From Helichrysum umbraculigerum (Eukaryota; Streptophyta; Magnoliopsida; Asterales; Asteraceae), in assembly GCA_949592205.1 (NCBI GenBank), contig CATIUR010000001.1, forward strand, positions 216,634,250-216,698,249: a DNA stretch of 64,000 nucleotides. Direction: 5' to 3'. Positions 12,714-22,297 of this stretch are shown in pieces; within the stretch, counting starts at the first letter, position 1, and the number at the start of each line of letters is the position of its first letter. Both the position numbers and the translations under genes were made by a program. Below the pieces are notes generated by a model, which saw nothing but the letters and a program-made list of their open reading frames with translations, was not told the DNA's origin and did not search any database.

Positions 12714-12716
<3 letters not shown>
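12523..12716 (+). pseudogene. Possible B3-like DNA-binding domain fragment
   Basis: The reading frame at 12523-12716 contains SYDKAWREYAGSAFKGEVWS then SICDFYGFKYGQLLILSYIS and KGRFDL. The pattern W...Y.lk.GQ.L.lsYi..grFdl resembles the second half of plant B3 domains. It has no upstream half and runs directly into a (TG)n(TA)n microsatellite. The assignment is by eye and weak. It could be a chance ORF. Confidence 0.3.

Positions 12717-12764
<48 letters not shown>
12717..12764. repeat. (TG)n(TA)n microsatellite
   Basis: A run of TG dinucleotides passes directly into a run of TA dinucleotides. It is a simple repeat with no other content. Confidence 0.95.
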
Positions 12765-12768
<4 letters not shown>

Positions 12769-14599
12769 TCATACAGAATGTGATAATTAATCATGATCAC
12801 AACTTAGATGATTCAGGCATATAGGATTGGTAAAGATCAAAAAAGATATACAATTAGTAGATAATCACGGTATATAATAGCATTATCATGTTCTATACAT
12901 GTTTACACCATGATGCAAGCATTCATTTAAGGTTGGGAACAATTGAAAAAAATATATTCAGTTGATACTCACAATAAGCTAAAAAGAAGAAAGTTACTAA
13001 CATCTAAACAGAATGCAGTATTTGTTGTTGATGACATTAACCATGGTTAAGGCATGTAAAGCAAGCTTACCAATATCCTATATTGTTTTATCTATATAAC
13101 CCGCAAAATTTGCAGGATACTTCATGATCTTAATACAAATTTAATATAATAATTTTATTTTAGTGAATAACATTTAAGTCGATATATTTTGCGGATGACA
13201 TCGTTGAAATGTTTTTCATTTAATTTTTGCGGATGAGTTATAAGCCGACACCAAGTCAAACTACCTTGCTTTTATCGTTAATGTCTTTCAAATTTACAAT
13301 TCCACTTTCCAAATGAACCATACTACTTCTATCCTTCAATCCATCACTCAAACAACAATATCAATATGTAACACAAATCAAAGATTTAAACCAAACCAAA
13401 TGGTTCCATCAGATTTATCATTTTGGCCAGATATAGTCATACTGACTCATTTTTAAGTGACAATCCAAGCCAGTGCAACCACAATTAAAACATGATTTTC
13501 AACCCTTACAGTCCCGCTGACAAAATACCAAAATAATACCAATCTTAACTATAATATTTAACCAGATAATACGTGATCAAAAAATACCATTTATGCCTTT
13601 ACTGCCAACAATATCCCAACAAAAAAAAAGTGGAGTTGAGGTCCGCTTCTTCCATCCAGAATCAGCAGCCTAGCCTTATCAACCATGGGAACATACTCAT
13701 CATATTCAGAATATTGACCGGTGCAGCTTGTAGCTCCAATTCTCTTGGCCTATATACAACACCATATAACTTAATTAGATGCTTAACAGAATAAGAAATG
13801 GGTAAAATTTCATACTCAATATTTCCAACCAACTAAAATTAAAAAATCACAGTAGGGCAGCTGCCGTTCCACAAACCAATAACGTAGATATATGAGACTT
13901 TGATGCCATAACAAATTAATAAAAGAATGATACAGTGCAAAAGACAAAAGCAGCAGAGCATATTCTCAGTTATAACTAAAAATCTTTTGATTTTTTTTCT
14001 ATTTTTGAGAGGGTTTACTTTCTTATTGCATTCAATCTATCTCTTGTACTTTTAACTAAACATTAGTTGTATAGTCATTGTGTAAATCTATAAGCAACTC
14101 AAGATTCACTTGCGGGAACCTTTATAATTGTACCTAGAGGGTCTTTAGAGTATACCGAATCAAGTCTATCTTTTCTTACACCGAGGCACAAGAGATAGTC
14201 ATGGAACAATCTCATGTCAATCTTTTCTGGATGTTGTACACTTTAGAGGACGAAACAGAAATCACACAAGAAAAAAGGACAATTTTCACCTCTTCACGAA
14301 AAGGTGTCACTGCTTCTTACCTACAAACGAATAATAAAGTTAATTCTCCAGCAGTTGGTGGTAGACAAGTAAACCAGCAATAAAAGAATTACAAGAGTTT
14401 GGTCCCTATACCAGGAAGTTGAGGGCTGAGGCTTAGCATACACAACAATCTTTACCTTGCTTGTTAAAACTTTACCACTTGTTTGGCACGTCGTGCTTCC
14501 CTATTAAGAGCCACCTGTTGTATAGTGTCCCAGAATGTTTAATTCAGTTAAGCAAAAATGACAAACATGAATAAAATCAATAATGCGAGTGTTTTGAGC

Positions 14600-16170
14600 A
14601 AAATGCTAACCTCCAACATTTCAGGGTTATTGCACAGCCCTTTATCAGATACAAGACAACCCCCTTTACAAAGTCACTTAAAAATGACTTTACAGTACCC
14701 CGGAGCAGTCTAAAACCAGGAACATCATTGATTATATACATTTGATGGAGTGTCTGAACAATTAAACGGTTAGTTAGATATAGCTAGGATAAGCAGAGCA
14801 TTAAAAGCTTCATTTGTAAAGCAACTGATCTTACTTCAGGATAGTTGTCACCATCAATTTTCTGTAGCCTCGTAATGAGTTCACGAGCACTCTTACTGAA
14901 GCTCTTCAGAATATAAAGATGTGGAATGACAATAATGATAATGACTACAATAAATGTACCAGAGGTCCATAGTCCATCACAATAAAGCACAAAGAAAAAC
15001 GTACCACACCCTGAAAATCCAGAATGGTTGTGCTCGAGCCTATGTGCCTTTTGGTAGCAATTGAATAGGTGGGAAACTGAAAAGCAAAACTTTATTCAAC
15101 CTCCTGCACATGATATTTTATGTATCGGTCGATGGTTGTAACTTTCATGAGTTTGTTAGGATCAACTTTCCCTAATCTTTCAATGTAGACAGGTCTTCCT
15201 TCTTTATCCACACCATGCTTACCATGGGGATAGTACTTCAAAGCTTCATTTAACTTCTGAAAATTGAAATCTGGATAAGATTGAGCAAACAAAATCTCAG
15301 TTTGTTGCTAAATGAGAGACAGAGATGGTAGAATTATGTTAATGAATATCTTAGGCGACAAACACATAGGACAAAGCAAGAATATCCCATAATTTAGCCA
15401 CCTCAATCATCGTATCAGCACCAAGCTTCTTTCGCAAATGAATCACATCAGCCGACATTTGCTTTTCCCTTTCAATATCAAACTTCTTTGCTTTCAGAAA
15501 CTTAAAGCAGATACAATATCAATCAAAAACTTATAGATGGGCGTAACAACATGTTTTTAATTCATATAATAATGCAGCTTGTCATTGAGATATACTATGC
15601 ATGGCAAGAAATCATATGAGAAATAATAAAATAAAAATGATTCACCACAGATGAACGACAAACTTGATTGGAGCATTTAAAGGCATTTTAAATCTTTTTT
15701 CCTAGCGACAAATCTATTCTACACAATGTGTGTTCTCAAACCAGAGCATAAGCACATATTTTCTCCATTATATACAGGTTATTTTCAGTAACAATCCATG
15801 TTCATTTATGAAAAGATCAAAGCTACAACAGTAATGCAGAACCTATAATACCTCAACATCATATGATAATCATCAAGTTTTTCTGGTAGCAATTCTTCCA
15901 AAATGAGAGCTTGTCAGATGCATCAACAGCCCATAGCGTCTCTACATCTCGAATATCCTCAATAGAGACTGAGCTAACCCGTCCATCACTTTTCCTTCTA
16001 CTGACCTTCTTCTTTAGATGCTAGATGCATTTAGTGCTTTCTTTTTCAATGAACCAATTCTTGTCCTCCTTTCATCCTCTGACTTATCAAAATCAGACTT
16101 TCTGTCTCTTCTTTCTGATCTTTCTCCTCTCTCTGGTCTCTCATCGTTACCTGATGACCCCTCAAAGCCT
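14600..16170 (-). pseudogene. SFH-type Sec14-like phosphatidylinositol transfer protein gene fragment (captured)
   Basis: Reading the - strand from 16170 leftward gives the N-terminus and CRAL-TRIO lipid-binding domain of a plant SFH protein, which exchanges phosphatidylinositol and phosphatidylcholine between membranes. Exon 1 (about 16170-15850) reads FEGSSGNDER, later KKTKALNASS-type basic sequence, then KSDGRVSSVSIEDIRDVETL. Exon 2 (about 15512-15408) reads KFLKAKKFDIEREKQMSADV. Exon 3 (about 15297-15095) reads YYPHGKHGVDKEGRPVYIER and LGKVDPNKLMKVTTIDRYIK. Exon 4 (about 15060-15005) reads KRHIGSSTTILDFQGV. Exon 5 (about 14912-14838) reads FSKSARELITRLQKIDGDNY with a GTAAG donor. Exon 6 (about 14755-14600) reads TLHQMYIINDVPGFRLL. 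Exon 1 has an in-frame stop after NASSI and a further frameshift, and exon 6 decays. The nodulin-like C-terminal domain is absent. Introns are retained, so the capture was genomic DNA. Confidence 0.85.
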
Positions 16171-16853
16171 ATCCAAATAGCAAATACGTAAGAACAAATA
16201 GTTTTAACATTTTAGTTTTAACAACTCAATGTCTAATCCTATAATAACTACAATTAAGTAGCAGACATTCAAACATCAAAAAGTGGCCTTGTAACGCTTA
16301 TTTATGACATCAAAAAGGGAATTAAGGAACAAATCATTTACAAGAACAGAGACCACATCAACATATATTAAAGGTTCAAATCATTTCTTCAAAAATACAA
16401 TCAAACGGTTGTGAGTTCAAGTCCCACTCGAGACAATTTAAGGTGTCGTATAGAATGTGTCAGTTTGTTCCTTCAAGATAAATCATGTTCATTAACTCAT
16501 TATAAAAGTTAATGTGGTTACATAGCTTTCGTTTAATTCTTAGACCTATTAGGTTGCTATCCAATCCGTTTGGCACGCCCATTAAGCCAAATAAAAATTA
16601 ATGTCATCTTAGCAACATCTTGGTTACACCTACACGGCTACCTATGCCTTGCCTTTTGTCCGACATGCTAACCTATAAATTGCTTTTTACAGTGTATCCA
16701 AGAGACATGCATCCAGGCATTTATCTAGAGTCATTCCACTACCATTATCTGCCCAGAAAGATGAGATAAGGATTGAACAATAACCATTCATTAAGTAGAA
16801 TTACTATCTACTACTGATATCTTGATAAAAATAAGAGATAAGTACTCTATTAA

Positions 16854-17229
16854 GTTATGAATGAACACTATTTAAAAGCAGTAGTGCGTACACATGCCTT
16901 CAACCAACATCATAATGCGAGTATCCTTTTCATTAGTCTATACATCTGCGTTCACGTAAGTAGTTCCTATACGCACCTAATGAAGGAAATAAATTGTCAT
17001 ACTAAATCATTAATAATTTTCACAATTCAACCATAATAGAGTTTATGGTCAATAATACCTGATCCAAAGCATAGTGCTTGCACCGTATAGACCCGGTCCC
17101 AGATAAACTGAAAACCTGCAGCACCTATTTAAAATTTTAATAATGAAAAATAAATGAATAACTCAATCAACACTCACCAAATGTGACCTGTCTATAAATG
17201 AACTAATTTAAGTAATGGCAATATATATA

Positions 17230-17276
<47 letters not shown>

Positions 17277-17906
17277 CCATGGATAGTATAATCTAATTGC
17301 ACTATTAACAGTGTGGGAGATGCTTACTAACTCAAACTTAGTAGGAGTTTCATATATGAACATAAACAGCCAGTGCACAATGAACAAACGCATTATAGGG
17401 CATAAAAATATGCTTAGATAAATTCATGACTGAATCTTATGATTTGATATTTAATTTCTTCTAAGACAGTAAAAAGTGCCAAGTAAACACCAACCCATCC
17501 CCCCACCCCTGCCTGCACAGCCCGTGCTAAAGATTGATTTTGTTATGAATGAACACTATTTAAAAGTAGTAGTGCGTACACATGCCTTCAACCAACATCA
17601 TAATGCGAGTATCCTTTTCATTAGTCAGTACATCTGCATTCACGTAAGTAGTTCCTATACGCACCTAATGAAGGAAATAAATTGTCATACTAAATCATTA
17701 ATAATTTTCACAATTCGACCATAATAGAGTTTATGGTCAATAATACCTGATCCAAAGCATAGTGCTTGCACCGTATAGACCCGGTCCCAGATAAACAGAA
17801 AACCTGCAGCACCTATTTAAAATTTTAATAATGAAAAATAAATGAATAACTCAATCAACACTCACCAGATGTGACCTGTCTATAAATGAACTAATTTAAG
17901 TAATGG

Positions 17907-17950
<44 letters not shown>

Positions 17951-18230
17951 ATATATATATTAGAGCATGGATAGTATAATCTAATTGCACTATTAACAGT
18001 GTGGGAGATGCTTACTAACTCAAACTTAGTAGGAGTTTCATATATGAACATAAACAGCCAGTGCACAGTGAACAAACGCATTACAGGGCATACAAATATG
18101 CTTAGATAAATTCATGACTGAATCTTATGATTTGATATTTAATTTCTTCTAAGACAGTAAAAAGTGCCAAGTAAACACCAACCCATCCCCCCACCCCTGC
18201 CTGCACAGCCCGTGCTAAAGATTGATTTTG
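16854..18230. repeat. Tandem duplication, 2 x 688 bp
   Basis: Segment 16854-17541 is repeated head-to-tail as 17542-18229 with a constant offset of 688 bases and few substitutions. Each copy carries an (AT)n microsatellite (17220-17272 and 17908-17960). Each also has one exon-like block on the - strand bounded by TGCTGCAG and GTATTA (about 17060-17116 and 17748-17804). Total length is preserved even though the AT arrays are internally different. The duplicated exon reads VFSLSGTGSIRCKHYALDQ in one frame; I do not recognise it. Confidence 0.9.
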
Positions 18231-18395
18231 TTTTATTCGGCACATGCTGGACTTGACCATTAAACGAAATTGAACCCAAAGTTCAATAAGTGTGTAGCTA
18301 ACACAACAAAGATTTAATTTGCTGTCGCTAACAAAACCAGCGTATTTCCCCAATACTACGTTATATCACGAGTAACCATGTTGAAGGAGAAATTT

Positions 18396-18505
18396 TGTAC
18401 CTTTGGAAATACCATGTGGCCACATACCATCCGTACTTCTATTCCGTTTTGGTCATTAGTCTTGACCAGTATGTAAGGAATACACCTGCTCAATATATGT
18501 TGACA
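18396..18505 (-). other. Exon-like segment split from its gene by RT-A
   Basis: On the - strand a frame reads YILVKTNDQNGIEVRMVCGH then MVFPK and ends at AAG|GTACAA near 18400, a plausible splice donor. The retrotransposon RT-A is inserted just upstream (in gene sense). It may be a captured exon of the same unknown gene as the duplicated blocks at 17.1 and 17.8 kb. I cannot name it. Confidence 0.3.
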
Positions 18506-18510
18506 GTAAG

Positions 18511-20576
18511 TATAACACCCTTCTCGAAAATACAAGGATATTTTTTTTTTTTAAAAGGAAGCGCAAGATTTAGATACAAACCATTGGATTGCATATTTAC
18601 ATTTCAAAATGGCAATCCAATTACATACAGTCTTTAAACTAGATTATCCTAGACATTACATACGATAAGTTTAGTGTTATAGAAATCCACATCATAATGT
18701 CATAGCATTAACAAAGTTAACAAAACAGAGTGAGCTTGTCAAACATTCCATTCCTATAGTACTTCTTGCCCACCCACATACCAAAGTAAACCTGCAAGAA
18801 GTAATGAGGGGTTAGCACGAAGCTAAGTGAATAAATCTCAAACTATCACCTAACTTAGCTTAACAAATGAATACAGCAAAGCATAGCAACAGTTAAATCA
18901 TGAAGGATCGGTGGTCCTTGGAGTACCCTCATGCCGCGGTGGTTCCCCAAGTAACACTTAAAACCAACTGAAGGCCAAATCAGTGGCTAAACCGATAGCC
19001 TGGTACTATTACTACTTACAACATAATTTCAGTGAACAACACATATACAAAGCACTTATGATGTCCAAAGTAATAGTACTCAAACCCAACACACGTTGAC
19101 CCCCGACATTCATATAGTCCACAACCATCAAGGAAATCAAGGACACCAATAATTAAGCTAAATATAACCATCATGGCAAAATATTAACTTAACAATGAAA
19201 ACAGTAAATTCACATTTACCCGTTGTAACCATATTGTTACAACCAAATTAGACTGAAAGTCCAAGATCCACTCACCCTTACTGACAATGTCACCCCTCAG
19301 AGATCTAGTCTCACTGAGTCTTCGCTTTATCTGAAAATACAACTAACCCGAATTAGTCTCAAATTCAAGTTCACTATGATATAATCATGTATATAGTGTC
19401 AGATAAGAATATCTACTATACAATGCGATTAACACGAATGCACAAGTCACAAGTTATCAAATTCGTCATTTTACAACATGCAAACGCGATCCGGGTGAGA
19501 GTAAGCTGGATCGCGTTCCCATGTACAAAAGTTCTGTTACCGTTTTTCACTATCAAACGCGATCCGGGCAAGGTGGCTGGATCGCGTTCACAAGAACAAA
19601 ATCCTAGTGACTCAGCTTTTCACTGACCAACGCGATCCGGTCGAGGTGATCTGGATCGCGTTCCAAGGAACAATTCGTGCTGTAACAATTAACACATAAC
19701 AACGCGATCCTGGTGACTAGTCCGGATCGCGTTCGACACCTTTTCAGCAACAATACCCAGATCAGCAAGCATTTATACACGAATCCAAAACACCAAAAAT
19801 CACAAATTCAGTTGTAATACATGATTTTAACACGAAAATGACCTATACTAACATGTATAAACATATAACAACAACAAATAGCAATATCTAACACCAAGAT
19901 TCATACATGCATCATGTGTTCATCCTAATTTCAACCAAAACCCAATTCATTCAAATTCATATATGAACACATAATTGATTCATCTTAAATGGACATGAAA
20001 TTAGTTTATAATCAATACATAAACACATTCAAACATAGATTAACTCAAATTCGTCATCAATTTAACTTAATTTAACATTTCAACTAGAACATGTAAATGG
20101 GTATTCTTACTTACAATATTTAGATGATGAAGATGATGATACAATGAAGAGGAAGAACACAAGGAAATCAAAATCACACTCTTAACTTGATGAAATCAGA
20201 TTGTGGTTATTTGATTTTGAGAAAGTGTGTTCTTGAGGTGTAAGCAAAAGTCATGAACAAAAATGGTGTTCTGTCAAAATGAATAAACAGGTGTCGACCT
20301 GATCTTTATGACTCATCAATTTGGGTATAAATTATACCCGTCCTAAATCTATTGTCTGGAACCTAAAAATCATTTGCGAGAAATAAGTTTTTATTATACC
20401 GTCAGCTAAATAAATTTAAAACATGTAATAATTCATTTATCACAATAAGCCAATTGACCAATTGACCTATTAATTTAGCTATCACAATACACCAAGTATT
20501 TAAAAATACAATTTAAATAGCAATTAAATTAAGGGAAATACCGTATTTCAACTAGGCCAATTTTGAGGATGTTACA
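18511..20576 (-). repeat. RT-A 3' LTR (left copy)
   Basis: This 2,066-bp LTR on the - strand begins TGTAACATCC and ends GGGTGTTATA, so the usual terminal CA is TA in both copies. It contains the four-unit inverted-repeat array at 19483-19733. It follows the polypurine tract (20577-20590), which makes it the 3' LTR. Confidence 0.95.
19483..19733. repeat. Four-unit array of CpG-rich inverted repeats in the RT-A LTR
   Basis: Four inverted repeats, each AACGCGATCC, a 13-15 base loop, then GGATCGCGTT, lie at 19483-19517, 19556-19588, 19629-19662 and 19701-19733. Start-to-start spacing is 73, 73 and 72 bases. All eight 10-bp arms are identical while loops and spacers differ. The same array is present in the other LTR at 26399-26649. 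As RNA or single-stranded DNA each unit could fold into a 10-bp hairpin. Confidence 0.95.
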
Positions 20577-20590
20577 AATCTTCCCTCCTT
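20577..20590 (-). other. RT-A polypurine tract
   Basis: On the - strand the purine-rich AAGGAGGGAAGATT lies directly before the 3' LTR start. This is the expected position for the plus-strand primer of reverse transcription. It overlaps the integrase stop codon region. Confidence 0.7.
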
Positions 20591-22297
20591 AAGAAGATTT
20601 CGTCCCCGAAATCTCGCCACGCTCAAAAAGATTTGGATAACGCGCCTTCATGCTAGACTCGGTCTCCCAAGATAAGTTTGGACCCAAACTATGATTCCAC
20701 TTAACCAATACCATAGGGATCTCCTTCTTTCGAAGTTTAGTCACCTTACGGTCAACAAGTTCTATGGGCTCTTCTACAAGTCTTTGGTTTAAGTCCACAC
20801 TCAAGTCTTGCAATGGAAGGATTTGAGATTGGTCCTCCACGTTGCATTTTCTTAGATAGCACACATTAAAAGTATCATGAATACCCGACAATTCAGGAGG
20901 AAGATCTAATGACACCGTTTGATCATTGACGACATGTCGAATTTTAAACGGTCCGATGTATCTAGGAGCTAGTTTACCACGTTTCCCAAACCTTATAACA
21001 CCCTTCCAAGGTGAAACTTTCAAATAAACCAACTCACCTTCTACAAACGAAACTGGTCGATAACGTGGGTCAGCATACTGCTTCTGTCTATCACGGGCAT
21101 CTTTTAATCTATCTCGGACTATAGCTACCTTATCGGCTGTAATTTGAACTATGTCAGGACCCGCAAACTGCTTTTCACCCGCCGCTAACCAACAAGTGGG
21201 TGTTCTACACCTACGACCATACAACATTTCATAGGGTGGCATGCCTATACTAAAATGGAAAGAATTATTATAGGCAAACTCAACTAATGGTAAATGGGAA
21301 TCCCACGACCCACCAAATTCTAATACACATGCCCGCAACATGTCTTCCAAGGTTTGAATGGTGCGCTCCGACTGACCATCCGTCTGAGGATGATAAGCCG
21401 TACTCAAGTTGACCCTAGAACCCAATTCACGCTGTAAATTCTGCCAAAAACCCGACACAAATCGAGAATCTCTGTCTGAAACAATCGACAACGGAATCCC
21501 ATGCCTAATAACCACTTCATTAATGTACAATTGCGCCAATTTACTTAATGATGCCGTCTCACAAGTAGCAAGAAAGTGAGCACTCTTGGTCAATCTATCG
21601 ACAATTACCCAAATCATATCGTTACCCTTAACAGTTCGAGGTAATTTGGTCACAAAATCCATGGTAATATGCTCCCATTTCCACTCGGGAATCTCAAGTT
21701 GTTTCAAAGTTCCATACGGTTTCTGATGTTCGGCTTTTACTTGAGAACAAATGTGGCAAGATTCAACAAACCGCGCTATATCCAATTTTAAAGTGGGCCA
21801 CCAATACAATGGTTTCAAATCATGATACATCTTGGTGCTTCCTGGGTGAATCGACAGTCTGGATTTATGAGCCTCCATCAATATCACATCTCGAAGTCCA
21901 CCAAACAATGGGACCCAAACACGAGACTGAAATGTCTTTAATCCACGAGAATCTTCTACCAATAAATCCTTCCTTTTAAGCATGATTTCGGATTTCAAGT
22001 TATGATCCAATAGGGCCTCCATCTGAGCCAATTTCAATTTATCGATCAAGTCTGAAGAGATTTCCAAACGCATTAAACAAACCCTTTCAGATTTACCCTT
22101 TCGGCTAAGCGCATCCGCCACCACATTTGCCTTACCCAGATGATATCGAATCTCGCAATCATAATCCTTAATCAATTCTAACCATCTCCTTTGCCTCATG
22201 TTAAGTTCTTTTTGAGTAAACATGTACTGAAGGCTCTTGTGGTCCGTACAAATAACGCATTTGGTTCCATACAGGTAATGTCTCCAAATCTTTAAGG
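20589..22297 (-). CDS. RT-A pol, distal part: RNase H end, integrase, chromodomain-like tail
   Basis: This is the continuation of the RT-A polyprotein after the frameshift; the open frame has a Met at 22223 and 544 residues. Residues 1-45 complete RNase H (VADALSRK, with the last catalytic Asp). The integrase zinc finger is H119, H126, C156, C159. The catalytic triad is D189 (MDF), D250 (SDRD) and E286 (QSER), with 35 residues between the last two, a DD35E core. The GPF motif region follows (RYIGPFKI). Residues 484-533 (VEEPIELVDRKV ... VLVKWN ... LSWE) look like the divergent chromodomain of plant Tekay-type elements, thought to direct integration to heterochromatin. It would normally be one protein with the gag-pol part upstream. 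It has no start of its own. Confidence 0.9.

Noticed and set aside
16404..16440. GAGTTCAAGTCCC resembling a tRNA/SINE B box
   Set aside because: No matching A box, cloverleaf, poly-A end or target duplication was found around it.
17208..18081. Isoleucine/tyrosine-rich frames around 17.3 and 18.0 kb
   Set aside because: They are translations of (AT)n microsatellites within the 688-bp duplication, not proteins.
19387..19626. 79-codon + strand frame repeated in both RT-A LTRs (also at 26303)
   Set aside because: It runs through the hairpin array, has no recognisable domain, and is antisense to the element. Duplication only reflects the LTR pair.
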